Positions 37,920 through 46,335 of a DNA stretch of 64,000 nucleotides are shown here, in pieces. Both the position numbers and the translations under genes were made by a program. Within the stretch, counting starts at the first letter, position 1. Each line of letters begins with the position of its first letter. The DNA is from Ponticaulis sp. (lineage in GTDB: Bacteria > Pseudomonadota > Alphaproteobacteria > Caulobacterales > Hyphomonadaceae). The stretch spans positions 1 through 64,000 of the forward strand of contig NZUJ01000127.1 of the NCBI GenBank assembly GCA_002701295.1. Reading direction: 5' to 3'. The notes beneath the pieces were generated by a model. It saw only the letters and a program-made list of their open reading frames with translations. It was not told the DNA's origin and did no database searches.

Positions 37920-38471
37920 TCAGCCAGGCGGATGCGCCTGCGGCTGGTGCCCGAACCCTTCAAGCTTTTGCAGGTATTCGGGCGCGTCTATGTCAATGTC
38001 GGCTGTTGGAATGACATTCATCGTCGCATCTGTTTCCAGGATGATCCAGCGCACCTGATCCAGGCTGACCAGCCCATTGTCGCGGACAGCCGCCATCAGC
38101 TCGCTTTCTGTTACCCGCTCGCGGCGCATTGCATTCCGGTTCATCACCCCCTCAGACGCCAGAACCACGGGCTCTGCCTTGACGAGATTCGCGACATGTT
38201 TGTTGTGATAGATCGTCTTGGTCAGCGCCCATTGCAGAAGCAGCAACACGCCAATTGAGGTCAGACTCTCAAGCACGGTGATGTCTTTCAGGATGATGCC
38301 GGACCCAACCAGAGAGCCCAGAGCTACCGTGACAATCCAGTCGAAATTATTCATCTGGGATGTCGACCGCTTACCAGACAGGCGGATGAACAACACGATC
38401 GCAAAATAAATGATGGGTGCGCTGATCGCGATGCGGGCCAGCCCCTCCCATCCGTCAAAAAAGATTGTCAC
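37920..38471 (-). CDS. DUF421/YetF-family membrane protein
   Basis: The 183-residue protein has three TM helices (ISAPIIYFAIVLFIRLSGKR, VALGSLVGSGIILKD, LTSIGVLLLLQWALTK). The cytoplasmic YetF domain contains EPVVLASEGVMNRNAMRRER, LMAAVRDNGLVSLDQVRWII and LETDATMNVIP. Function is uncertain; YetF-type proteins in spore formers affect membrane-linked sensing. It converges with ftsK with a 6-bp gap. Confidence 0.88.
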   Translation of the reverse strand: MTIFFDGWEGLARIAISAPIIYFAIVLFIRLSGKRSTSQMNNFDWIVTVALGSLVGSGIILKDITVLESLTSIGVLLLLQWALTKTIYHNKHVANLVKAEPVVLASEGVMNRNAMRRERVTESELMAAVRDNGLVSLDQVRWIILETDATMNVIPTADIDIDAPEYLQKLEGFGHQPQAHPPG

Positions 38472-38791
38472 CTGCCCCGCTCCTTATCAGTCTGTGCTGG
38501 CAATCAACTGAATTTATTGAGAAAGGTTCCGCCGTGATTTTTAGGTCGAGGCGGGGTTTCTGCTCCAGCTCGTTGCCTCTGGGCCAGGAAAAAATGCGAA
38601 TCTTGCGCTTTTTTAATCTGGTGGTCGCGTCGAAATCGGAACAGGTATAGCCCTGAAACCATTATCATTTCTCGTTGCTCCCTGTTCACCTGAACACAAG
38701 CCAACGAACCAAGGCGAACGACCTAATTTTCGCCCTGTTCTTGCACGGGGCACTACTTATCTGTCACTCCTGAAAAGGAATGGAGTCGCTC
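38472..38791. other. Non-coding interval with a terminator-like hairpin
   Basis: This 320-bp gap lies between divergent yetF-like and lolA genes. At 38589-38614 AAAAAA-T-GCG faces CGC-TTTTTT, giving a hairpin with T-runs on both strands, although no annotated gene ends there. A GC-rich segment at about 38525-38560 (CCGCC facing GGCGG) could fold ahead of it. A small transcript is possible but not shown. Open frames crossing it lack ribosome sites. Confidence 0.35.
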
Positions 38792-39463
38792 ATGTTTGAT
38801 TTTGCGAACTGGATCCTGAGTGGTGTTCTCATGGCCTCACCGGCTGTGGTGACAGATGCCGCACAGACAGAAACCGCCACTGCGCCCGTCGCGCAGGCGG
38901 CGACGACCGAGACTGAGTTCAATCGGACTGATGCGCTTGCAAAAGCCAATCAGGCACTGAACCGTATCGATACCGCGCGCGGGCAGTTTTCCCAGCTTGA
39001 TCCAAACAATCATTTTTCGACAGGCACGTTTTATCTGAACCGTCCTGGCCGTCTTCGGTTTGAGTATGACGATCCGGTTCCGCTTCTGATCGTGGCCGAC
39101 GGGACAACACTGGCCGTGGAAGATAGCGACCTCGAAACCGTTGACCGCGTTCCGCTGGCCTCAACGCCGCTCAACCTGCTTTTGCGCCGAAATGCGGATC
39201 TGGCAGCTGATGCGAATATTCTGTCCGTCGAGAAGCGCGCCGGCCTGATCGCCATCGCTCTGTCAGACAAGTCAGGTGAGGCCGAGGGTGAACTCGAACT
39301 CTTCTTTGACCCCGAGAGTTATAATCTCGTGCGTTGGGAAGCGACTGATGTCGCAGGCGGCGTAACCACAGTTCAGCTGAACAATATGGAACTTGGCGTT
39401 TCTGTCAGCCCGTCTCTCTTCCGTCTGGAAGATCCTGAAGACGAAGACGACCGGCGCCGATAG
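38792..39463 (+). CDS. lolA: Outer-membrane lipoprotein carrier protein LolA-like
   Basis: The protein of 223 residues has an N-terminal hydrophobic export signal and the LolA fold signature: LNRIDTARGQFSQLDPNNHF, GTFYLNRPGRLRFEYDDPVP and ELFFDPESYNLVRWEATD. LolA ferries lipoproteins through the periplasm from LolCDE to the outer membrane. The ATG at 38792 has GGAG 6 nt upstream; the ATG at 38780 has its purine block too close. The location after ftsK matches many alphaproteobacteria. Confidence 0.92.
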   Translation: MFDFANWILSGVLMASPAVVTDAAQTETATAPVAQAATTETEFNRTDALAKANQALNRIDTARGQFSQLDPNNHFSTGTFYLNRPGRLRFEYDDPVPLLIVADGTTLAVEDSDLETVDRVPLASTPLNLLLRRNADLAADANILSVEKRAGLIAIALSDKSGEAEGELELFFDPESYNLVRWEATDVAGGVTTVQLNNMELGVSVSPSLFRLEDPEDEDDRRR

Positions 39464-39483
39464 TCAGCCGGCACCTCGAAAAC

Positions 39484-39511
39484 AAAAAACTGCCCCTCGG
39501 GGCAGTTTTTT
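39484..39511. terminator. Bidirectional terminator between lolA and phaR
   Basis: AAAAAACTGCCCC and GGGGCAGTTTTTT form a stem around a TC-rich loop, with T-runs in both directions. It serves both convergent genes. Confidence 0.95.
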
Positions 39512-40145
39512 ATGATTTCTTTTTCGGTGTGGAGAGCTTGGCGAGCTGAGCCTGCATGGCGGCCATCTGCTGCTGGAGCGCCTCCAGCGTTTCAGACTCG
39601 TCTTCCTTGTCAGCCTGACGTTTGGACGCGGTTTGCGATGGCTTTGGCTCTTCGTCCTCAACTTCCGTATCCGGTCGCCCTTTGGATGGCGCGCCCGCGG
39701 TGAACATGCTCATGGAGCGTTCAAACATTTCAAAGTTCCGGCGCGCCTGATCTTCAAACATGGCCATCGGATTGGCTGGCATGCCACCCGACATCATACC
39801 GCGCCAGCGTTCCTGGTTCTTGGTGAAGTTATTCATCGCCATATCGAGATAGGGCGGCAAAGCCTGAGAAACGCTGTCACCATAAAAGCGGATCACCTGA
39901 CGCAGGAAGTTCAGCGGCAAAGCGTTCCCGCCTTTGTTTTCCTGTTCGAAAATGATCTGCGTCAGAACAGACCGGGTCAAGTCTTCGCCGGACTTGGCAT
40001 CCAGAACCACAAAGTCCTTGCCGCTCCGGACCAGCTCGCTCAGATGCTCCAGCGTGACATAGGAACTCGACGATGTGTCATATAGTCGCCGGTTCGCATA
40101 TTTTTTAATGATGATCGGTTCGTCGAGACCTGAAGTATCCGCCAC
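39510..40145 (-). CDS. phaR: Polyhydroxyalkanoate synthesis repressor PhaR
   Basis: The 211-residue protein has the PHB/PHA accumulation regulator DNA-binding domain: IIIKKYANRRLYDTSSSSYV, then VTLEHLSELVRSGKDFVVLD and LTRSVLTQIIFEQE. The PHA-binding region follows (ALPPYLDMAMNNFTKNQERW), and the C-terminus is a charged coiled coil. PhaR represses phasin and synthesis genes and is released by binding PHA granules. It is divergent from phaB. An inverted repeat in between may be its operator. Confidence 0.95.
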   Translation of the reverse strand: MADTSGLDEPIIIKKYANRRLYDTSSSSYVTLEHLSELVRSGKDFVVLDAKSGEDLTRSVLTQIIFEQENKGGNALPLNFLRQVIRFYGDSVSQALPPYLDMAMNNFTKNQERWRGMMSGGMPANPMAMFEDQARRNFEMFERSMSMFTAGAPSKGRPDTEVEDEEPKPSQTASKRQADKEDESETLEALQQQMAAMQAQLAKLSTPKKKS

Positions 40146-40219
40146 CTGACCAGCCTTCCCTATGATGTTTTAACATCCCAAAACGCGGGTAATTTCTACC
40201 CCTTATGCGCGAGATATCA

Positions 40220-40242
40220 GAAACTGTTTAAATCACAGTTTC
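40220..40242. promoter_or_regulatory. Inverted repeat in the phaR-phaB intergenic region
   Basis: GAAACTGT (40220-40227) and ACAGTTTC (40235-40242) form a perfect 8-bp dyad with a 7-bp centre, 75 bp upstream of phaR. It is a candidate operator, though it does not match the CTGC-N3-GCAG style reported for Paracoccus PhaR. The rest of the 340-bp gap has a CCCGG-AATA-CCGGG hairpin at 40436-40449 in the phaB leader but no gene. Confidence 0.45.
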
Positions 40243-40485
40243 GCGATTGCAGCAAAAAGTCTAATTGCGCGCAGCTTTTTGAGCATTCCATAACCGTGCT
40301 CAGGGTGTGTTTGCCGTCCGAATGGACTGTTGACAATGGTATATTTTCCAGCCCTCTCAAGGATATCAATTGTTTGTTCTGCCATAGGGAGGGTTCTTCA
40401 GATCAGACGGAGTTGATGTTGCACCCGCTTTCTCACCCGGAATACCGGGGGGTTTTCGGGTTCATTTCATAGTTGGGGAGACAAC

Positions 40486-41214
40486 ATGATGAGTAAAACA
40501 GCAATCGTCACAGGCGGAACGCGCGGTATTGGCCACGCGATCAGTAAGCGTCTGGTGGATGACGGCTACAAAGTTGCCGCGACTTATGCCGGCAATGACG
40601 AAGCGGCACAGGCTTGTGCGGCTGACATTGGCGTCAAAGTCTACAAATTTGATGTAGGCGACTTTGAAGCCTGCGCAGACGGCATCCAGAAAATCGAGGC
40701 TGATCTCGGTCCGGTCGACATTCTGGTCAACAATGCGGGTATTACCTGGGACGCACCTTTCCATAAAATGTCCAAGGAAGCCTGGCAGAAAGTGATCAAT
40801 GTCGATCTTGATTCGGCCTTCAACATGACCCGCAATGTCTGGGAAGGCATGCGAGATCGTGGATTTGGCCGGGTGATCAACATATCATCGATCAACGGTC
40901 AGAAGGGTCAGTTCACGCAGGCGAATTATTCTGCGGCAAAAGCAGGTCTGATTGGCTTCACCAAGGCGCTCGCTTATGAAGGCGCCAAAAAAGGCATTAC
41001 GACCAATGTTGTCGCCCCTGGGTATATCGACACCGAAATGCTCCAGGCGATGAAACCGGAAGTTCTGGCGAGCATTATTTCGACCATTCCGACTGGCCGT
41101 CTTGGCAAACCGGAAGAGATTGCCAGCATGGTGGCTTATCTCGCCAGCGAAGAAGCCGCCTTCATCAATGGCGCAACAATGACTGTCAACGGCGCGCAAT
41201 ACATCGCCGGTTAA
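40486..41214 (+). CDS. phaB: Acetoacetyl-CoA reductase
   Basis: The 242-residue short-chain dehydrogenase reduces acetoacetyl-CoA to (R)-3-hydroxybutyryl-CoA for polyhydroxybutyrate synthesis. It has the cofactor motif VTGGTRGIGHAIS, DILVNNAGITWDAPFHKM, the catalytic Ser/Tyr/Lys set in NISSINGQKGQFTQANYSAA and AKAG, and the FabG/PhaB-typical VAPGYIDTEML. GGGGAG lies 5 nt upstream; two adjacent ATGs are possible starts. PhaA and PhaC are not in the window. Confidence 0.94.
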   Translation: MMSKTAIVTGGTRGIGHAISKRLVDDGYKVAATYAGNDEAAQACAADIGVKVYKFDVGDFEACADGIQKIEADLGPVDILVNNAGITWDAPFHKMSKEAWQKVINVDLDSAFNMTRNVWEGMRDRGFGRVINISSINGQKGQFTQANYSAAKAGLIGFTKALAYEGAKKGITTNVVAPGYIDTEMLQAMKPEVLASIISTIPTGRLGKPEEIASMVAYLASEEAAFINGATMTVNGAQYIAG

Positions 41215-41310
41215 CTTCAGCGAAAGCTGAATCAATCAGAAATATGGGTGGTAATGAAATCGTCCAGACGATGCCCCATTACCGCCCATATTCTCTGTCA
41301 GACAGGACAC

Positions 41311-42081
41311 ATGCTAAAAACTGCAAACTTCGCTCATTTCACTCGACAGGTTTTTCTGCCTGCGATCTGTCTCGCATTCGCGGGAACAGCGCATGCGCAG
41401 GATGCGCAAGAGCGCGACCGGTCGTCTGACTTTGAGGCTGAAGGTGTGTTACCCCTCTTTGCAGCGGATCCGATTTTTCGCGATGGCCTGACCGGCTATG
41501 AAAGCCTTGATGGTCAGAGCTTCTTTCTGAAGCGCCGCGGCAATGAAACCCTTTTCCGGTTCGATGGTCAGCAGGAAATCTGGGCGCTGGAATCAGTTCC
41601 TGGTCCGCGCGGTGATGAGTTCCTCAAGAATGATGTTGGCCGTGTCTTCGTTCGCCTGACAGACCTTGGTGGCGTGATCCTGTTCGATCCTGATCACCCG
41701 AAAGGCCAGCCGGTAGACCCTCTCGATTATGCCCTGCCAATTGATGATCCAACGCCTCAGCCTGATCTTCAGAACAATCTGACAGCCTATCTCACTCTGC
41801 GTATCGGCAAGCCGCTGGCTGTGCAGCTTCAGAATGTCTCAGAGGTTGATAGTGTCTGGATTCAGGATGCCGCCAAAACTGCAGCCGAGGGACTTGTCCG
41901 ATCAGAGAAAGAAGCCCGGAACCTCGTTGAAACGCTTGTCGTCAAAACCGGTCCCGAACCTGATCTTGAACTCGGCATGGATGGCGAACTGATCGTCAGC
42001 GTTAATGTCGGTGAAGGCTATCATGGCCGTCCGTCATCCGATCGCGTCAGCCTGTTCCTGAAAAACCGGCTCTCAAGCTAA
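41311..42081 (+). CDS. Exported protein of unknown function (DUF4908-like)
   Basis: The protein of about 256 residues starts at the ATG at 41311 with ACAGGA just upstream; the earlier ATG at 41248 is unlikely. A signal peptide ends at GTAHAQDAQ. The mature protein shows YESLDGQSFFLKRRGNETLF and LFDPDHPKGQPVDPLDYALP, and resembles the DUF4908 proteins found in Caulobacterales. No catalytic motif is visible, and the domain call is from memory. Its stop is interleaved with the convergent DUF971 gene. Confidence 0.75.
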   Translation: MLKTANFAHFTRQVFLPAICLAFAGTAHAQDAQERDRSSDFEAEGVLPLFAADPIFRDGLTGYESLDGQSFFLKRRGNETLFRFDGQQEIWALESVPGPRGDEFLKNDVGRVFVRLTDLGGVILFDPDHPKGQPVDPLDYALPIDDPTPQPDLQNNLTAYLTLRIGKPLAVQLQNVSEVDSVWIQDAAKTAAEGLVRSEKEARNLVETLVVKTGPEPDLELGMDGELIVSVNVGEGYHGRPSSDRVSLFLKNRLSS

Positions 42082-42440
42082 ACAGTCGAGCCCGTCGCAA
42101 ACGCTTTTACGCGCGCCTGATAAGCGGCCATTCGATCCGCGCCATTCTTCCCCAGATCATACAGCAGTGACCAGGTGAAATAGCCAGAGTCATGTCCGTC
42201 ATCAAAAACGATGCGCACAGCATAATGACCAATCGGTTCAGCGCGTTCTACACCAACCGTGTCTTTGTTGGTTACGGGTGGCGGTTTGTTATCGCCATGG
42301 CCCTGAACTTCTGCAGAGGGGCTCTCAACGCGCAGCAACTCAAAGGGTATGCGGAACGTCTCTCCGCTATCGAAGGCGACCATCAACTGGCGCTGTTCGC
42401 GCTGGAAGGTCAGCTTCTCCGGTTGTGGTGTCGATGACAT
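42078..42440 (-). CDS. DUF971 domain protein
   Basis: The 120-residue protein is a stand-alone DUF971 (gamma-butyrobetaine hydroxylase-like N-terminal) domain: FDSGETFRIPFELLRVESPS, VRIVFDDGHDSGYFTWSLLY and DLGKNGADRMAAYQ. This small domain may help Fe-S cluster or metal handling (a homologous domain is found fused to Mrp/ApbC-type proteins), but the function is not settled. Its ATG shares a base with the Trm112-like stop, so it is the last gene of a leftward coupled cluster. Confidence 0.9.
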   Translation of the reverse strand: MSSTPQPEKLTFQREQRQLMVAFDSGETFRIPFELLRVESPSAEVQGHGDNKPPPVTNKDTVGVERAEPIGHYAVRIVFDDGHDSGYFTWSLLYDLGKNGADRMAAYQARVKAFATGSTV

Positions 42441-42646
42441 CAGGAAATTGCTTCATCCGGCGACAGCTCGCGGGCTTCGTCGACCAGCATGATCGGCACG
42501 CCATCACGAATTGGATAAGCGAGACCAGCTTTCTCTGATATCAGCTCAGATGCTTCGGGAACATAGATCAGCGGGCCGCGACTGACCGGACAAACCAGAA
42601 CTTCCAACAATTTCGGATCAAGACCGTCCGTATTCAGTTCTGCCAT
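42440..42646 (-). CDS. Trm112-family protein
   Basis: The 68-residue protein matches Trm112/Yca[41 protein letters not shown] and [12 protein letters not shown]. The usual second Cys pair is missing, so a zinc site is unlikely. Family members act as activators of methyltransferases; the bacterial role is unclear. It overlaps the end of the LON-domain gene by 13 nt and the DUF971 start by one base. Confidence 0.92.
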   Translation of the reverse strand: MAELNTDGLDPKLLEVLVCPVSRGPLIYVPEASELISEKAGLAYPIRDGVPIMLVDEARELSPDEAIS

Positions 42647-43287
42647 GACCCATCTCCATTATTTGTTGAACTCAGATGAAACAGCGCAATCAGGGTTTCC
42701 GCGCGTGACTTAAGTGTTCCGGCCTCCAGAAGCGCCTGTTTCTCGACCGGCGAAAACGGGCAGCTCGTACACAGTGCGTTGATCAGTGTCGCCTCCGGAA
42801 CGTCTTCCATCGTATCCCAGTCGGCTTTCAGGTCATTGCGCTTCAGATAGCGTTTGAGTTCGAAAAGAATTTCGTCACGATCCACGCCGCCCGTCGCGTC
42901 GGCCTGTGTCAGGTCATGGCTATAGCCCGACCAATCGGCGCGCACTTCGCGATAAGGGCGCTCGAAGGGCAGTTCTTCAGCAATCGCGAACCGGCAAATA
43001 CCTTCCAGACTGATCAGATACCGTCCGTCATTGGTTTCGCCATATTGAGCGATCCGTCCAAGTGTTCCCACATCAGCCAGATCGGGATGATGGCGCTCGC
43101 CGCCTGTCGGCTGGATCATGCCAATCATGCCATCCCCCGCCATACAGTCATCCACCATGTTCAGGTATCGCGGCTCGAACACATTCAATGGCAGAATGCC
43201 GCCCGGAAACAGCACCACACTCGTCAACGGAAAAACCGGAAACGTCTCTGGCAGCTGATCAATCCGAGTATAGGCTATTTGCGACAT
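42634..43287 (-). CDS. LON N-terminal substrate-binding domain protein
   Basis: The 217-residue protein has the LON N-domain without AAA or protease parts: [40 protein letters not shown] and [20 protein letters not shown]. It ends with a helical extension carrying [20 protein letters not shown]. It is a separate adaptor-like family common in alphaproteobacteria, not the Lon protease. It lies 18 nt downstream of the thioredoxin-TPR gene, in the same leftward operon. Confidence 0.93.
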   Translation of the reverse strand: MSQIAYTRIDQLPETFPVFPLTSVVLFPGGILPLNVFEPRYLNMVDDCMAGDGMIGMIQPTGGERHHPDLADVGTLGRIAQYGETNDGRYLISLEGICRFAIAEELPFERPYREVRADWSGYSHDLTQADATGGVDRDEILFELKRYLKRNDLKADWDTMEDVPEATLINALCTSCPFSPVEKQALLEAGTLKSRAETLIALFHLSSTNNGDGSWQN

Positions 43288-43305
43288 ATTTCGTCCGTAT
43301 CAGGA

Positions 43306-44202
43306 TCAGGAGAAGACGAGCGAGGACAAACGCCGTCTGCCCTTCTTGGTCACATCGGCTTTCGGGCCCGCCGCTTCAAAAAGCTTCAGCAACAGCTCTT
43401 TCGCTGCGCCCTCATTCCAGTTGAGGTCATCCTGCAAAATCCCGAACAGCGTGTCACTGGCCGCCTCATGCTTTCCGGCAGCAATCTCTGCTTCGGCCAG
43501 TTCGTAGGCGGTCGCATGGTCGCCTGGATTGGCAGCCAGTTTGTCTCGCAGGGCGGAGAGCTCATCTGTATCCGCACCATCACCAAGCAGTTCGAGCGCC
43601 GTCAGAACGCCTTTCACATCCGGGTGGCTGCGTTGATCTTCTGGCACCATGTCGAGCGTCATACGTGCGCGTTCCGCATCGTCATTGGCCAGATAGCATC
43701 GCGCCAGCCCAGCAATCGCTGACACATTGCCCTCATCCTGCTGGATAATCGCAGAATACAGCTGAGCCGCGCCCGTCACATCGCCGGACTGGAATAACTG
43801 GCTCGCATGGTCGATGGCTTCCTGAACCTGCTGTGCGCCCGAGGTTCCGGAAAGAAGCTTATCGATGAATTGTTTCACCTGAGGCTCTGGCAGAGCGCCC
43901 ATGAACGCATCAACCGGGCGTCCATCGACAAATCCGAAGACCGCCGGAATGGAGCGCACACCAAGCTGACCAGCAATGCCCTGGTTCTCATCCATGTTGA
44001 TCTTGACCAGCTTCACCTTGCCGCCCGACTCGCGCACGACCTTCTCAAGTGTCGGGGTCAACTGTTTACACGGGCCGCACCAGGGCGCCCAGAAGTCCAC
44101 CAGAACAGCAGCATCTTTGGAGGCCTCGACCACATCAGCCATAAAGGTCTGATCCGTGCCATCCTTGATTACATCGCCTGAAGCGCCACCAGCCAGTTCC
44201 AT
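43306..44202 (-). CDS. Thioredoxin-TPR protein, CnoX/YbbN-like chaperedoxin
   Basis: The 298-residue protein has an N-terminal thioredoxin domain with the active site FWAPWCGPCKQLTPTLEKVV, then TPR-like helical repeats to the C-terminus. E. coli CnoX (YbbN) shares this layout and hands oxidised clients to GroEL and DnaK. Here both active-site Cys are retained, as in the alphaproteobacterial forms. It leads a four-gene cluster with LON-domain, Trm112 and DUF971 genes, suggesting a protein-quality or redox role for the group. Confidence 0.92.
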   Translation of the reverse strand: MELAGGASGDVIKDGTDQTFMADVVEASKDAAVLVDFWAPWCGPCKQLTPTLEKVVRESGGKVKLVKINMDENQGIAGQLGVRSIPAVFGFVDGRPVDAFMGALPEPQVKQFIDKLLSGTSGAQQVQEAIDHASQLFQSGDVTGAAQLYSAIIQQDEGNVSAIAGLARCYLANDDAERARMTLDMVPEDQRSHPDVKGVLTALELLGDGADTDELSALRDKLAANPGDHATAYELAEAEIAAGKHEAASDTLFGILQDDLNWNEGAAKELLLKLFEAAGPKADVTKKGRRRLSSLVFS

Positions 44203-44269
44203 TCAACTCTCCATAGGGGTCATACCCCGCTAAGATGGGGCCAAGCACGGCAAACGCAAGTCGAGCCGT

Positions 44270-44785
44270 TCAGCCGCCAGCTTCATCTTCCAGCACCGAA
44301 AAATCAATCACTTCGGCCGAATGGCCTACTGCCGCCAGAAACCGATCAAAATCCGCCCGCGCAATTGCTGTTGTCATGTCATTCCGAAGCGGATGGAAAT
44401 TCAGTGGATCGCTGTCACTCAGCGTCTTTTCCAAAATGAACCGCACGGGTTTGGAGGCCGGATTGGCCAGCGCAAAAGCCGTAACAGACCCAGGCGTCAC
44501 GCCAAGATGTGACACCATCAGGTCTTCCGGTCCGAACGACAACCGCCCTGTCCCGATCAGCTTATGCAGCCGGTTGAGCTTCAGTTGAGTGTGCGCCTCT
44601 GCAGAGATCAGCACCAGCTGGCCCGCCTTATCCTTCAGAAACAGGTTCTTCGAGTGCCCGCCTGGCATGCCGGCCTTCAGGTCCTGACCTTCCTCAACGG
44701 TGAAGGTGGGCTTGTGCTGATAGGTTCGCACGGGAATTTCCAGCCTGTCGAACAGGCGAAACAATTCATCAGGTGTGGTTGCCAT
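44270..44785 (-). CDS. YbaK/ProX-type aminoacyl-tRNA editing domain protein
   Basis: The 171-residue protein is a free-standing prolyl-tRNA editing (ProX/YbaK) domain: TYQHKPTFTVEEGQDLKAGM, GGHSKNLFLKDK with the conserved Lys, LHKLIGTGRLSFG and GVTPGSVTAFALAN. Such enzymes remove wrongly charged Ala or Cys from tRNA-Pro. It lies 67 nt upstream of the thioredoxin-TPR gene on the same strand. Confidence 0.9.
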   Translation of the reverse strand: MATTPDELFRLFDRLEIPVRTYQHKPTFTVEEGQDLKAGMPGGHSKNLFLKDKAGQLVLISAEAHTQLKLNRLHKLIGTGRLSFGPEDLMVSHLGVTPGSVTAFALANPASKPVRFILEKTLSDSDPLNFHPLRNDMTTAIARADFDRFLAAVGHSAEVIDFSVLEDEAGG

Positions 44786-44860
44786 GTCCGGCGCTTGCCT
44801 CGTGTCTTCGGATCGGCTGTAAGTAGCAGATTGCCCTGTTTCACCCAGTCAGAGACGTCA

Positions 44861-45598
44861 ATGCAACTCGATTGTTACCGAATTTACGCACAGGCCCCGA
44901 AAATTGTACCCGGCAGATCCCGGCGCGAATGGATGGACTCCTTTGCCGACCGACACCCCTATCGCTGCCTGCCGCTCACCATGGCGAATTCCACCGGCTG
45001 GGAGATCCTCTGCCCGATTGATCTGGAAATCGAATGGAATGGCGGGGAAATGGAAGATGCGATCCGACTGACGAGCTCAGCAGGTGATGCATCTGTAAAG
45101 TCCTTTGCGGGCAGTCACTTCCGGCGCGGCATTGTCACCATGCATACGGGCCACCTGTTTCGCACTCCGCCCGGTTGGGCGGTCTGGTGTGGCGGCGCGC
45201 CGAACTGGCCAAAAGACGGGATCGCGCCATTGTCTGGCCTGGTTGAGACCGACTGGCTTCCCTTTCCTTTCACCATGAACTGGCAGATGACGCGCCCGGG
45301 CAAGGTTCGTTTTGAAAAGGACGAACCTTTTTGCTTCATCACCCTCACCGAACACCACAAGCTCGAAGAAGTGCAGCCAGAGCTTCACATGCTGGATTCC
45401 AACCCGGACCTTAAAGCTGAATTTCAGGCCTGGTCTGACAGCCGGGCAGATTTCAACAAACGCCTTGCCGGCCGCGAAGAAGAGGCCATGCGAGACCGCT
45501 GGCAACGTCACTATATGCGCGGAACGAAGTCCACCGGCACCGCAGCTGAAACTCAGCACAAGACAAAACGAATGCTCAAGGCGCCGAAAGAGGTATGA
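44861..45598 (+). CDS. DUF6065-family protein
   Basis: The 245-residue protein starts MQLDCYRIYAQAPKIVPGRS and has HRHFRT-type sequence MHTGHLFRTPPGWAVWCGG. A Trp-rich central part (NWPKDGIAPLSGLVETDWLP, FPFTMNWQM) follows, with FCFITLTEHHKLEEV and a charged helical tail. It fits the DUF6065 group, of unknown function. The ATG at 44861 was chosen because its predecessor frame is antisense to the ProX gene. Its stop overlaps the start of the nuclease-like lipoprotein (ATGA), so the two are coupled. Confidence 0.8.
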   Translation: MQLDCYRIYAQAPKIVPGRSRREWMDSFADRHPYRCLPLTMANSTGWEILCPIDLEIEWNGGEMEDAIRLTSSAGDASVKSFAGSHFRRGIVTMHTGHLFRTPPGWAVWCGGAPNWPKDGIAPLSGLVETDWLPFPFTMNWQMTRPGKVRFEKDEPFCFITLTEHHKLEEVQPELHMLDSNPDLKAEFQAWSDSRADFNKRLAGREEEAMRDRWQRHYMRGTKSTGTAAETQHKTKRMLKAPKEV

Positions 45599-46335
45599 TC
45601 AGGCGGCTGGCGGTCATATGCAGCATTTTACTGCTTTTGTCCGCCTGTTCTGCCAGTTTCGAAGATCAGTGGGTAAAGGGCGAAACAGGCCGCGTCACCC
45701 GCATTCTGGATGGCGATACGCTTGCGCTTGAAAGTGGTCAGATTGTTAAACTCGTCAGCGTCGAAGCACCGCGTACCGGCAGCTATGACAGAGATCCCGA
45801 CCCGCATGGTGAAAAATCGCGCCGCATAATGGAAAGTCTGGCGCTCGGGCGGGAGGCCACGCTTTATTACCCCGGCATGACGACGGATCGGTATGATCGC
45901 GCGCTCGCGCAGGTGACGATTAAAACTGAGAGCGGCGAGACACTCTGGCTCAATGAAGAACTTGTCCGGAAGGGTGCCTGCTGGGTGCGTATTTATGCCG
46001 ACACTGCAGCCGGTAGCGAACCACTCTGGATTTCAGAAATAGCCGCGCGATCTGCGAAATCAGGTCTGTGGCGCGAAGCTCCGCCCATTGCGTCGATCGA
46101 ACAAGCGCGCGCTGCCGACGGAAAGTTTCTCATATTGCGAGGCTCACTCGGCATGTCAGAAATGCAGGAGGAGGATTGCCGCGTGTCGATGATGGGCACT
46201 GAGTTGGAAGTCGATCTCGACGCCTTTGCAGGCCGCTGCCCGGTCTTACCACTGGGCGAGGTTGAAATCCGCGGATGGGCACGCGGTGGGGTCATCTATG
46301 TCGGTTCCGGCTCAAACCTTCGGCCGGCACATTAA
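45595..46335 (+). CDS. Lipoprotein with staphylococcal-nuclease-like domain
   Basis: The 246-residue protein has a lipoprotein signal (VICSILLLLSACSASF, lipobox LSAC) and an SNase-like OB-fold: RVTRILDGDTLALESGQIVK, LVSVEAPRTGSY, DRYDRALAQVTI and LNEELVRKGACWVRIY. The Asp-Gly-Asp metal element and an Arg in the DRYDRAL turn match the thermonuclease family; a second Arg sits near the C-terminal part of the fold. A C-terminal domain of about 80 residues is unrecognised. It overlaps the DUF6065 gene and ends convergent with rpoH. Confidence 0.85.
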   Translation: MIRRLAVICSILLLLSACSASFEDQWVKGETGRVTRILDGDTLALESGQIVKLVSVEAPRTGSYDRDPDPHGEKSRRIMESLALGREATLYYPGMTTDRYDRALAQVTIKTESGETLWLNEELVRKGACWVRIYADTAAGSEPLWISEIAARSAKSGLWREAPPIASIEQARAADGKFLILRGSLGMSEMQEEDCRVSMMGTELEVDLDAFAGRCPVLPLGEVEIRGWARGGVIYVGSGSNLRPAH

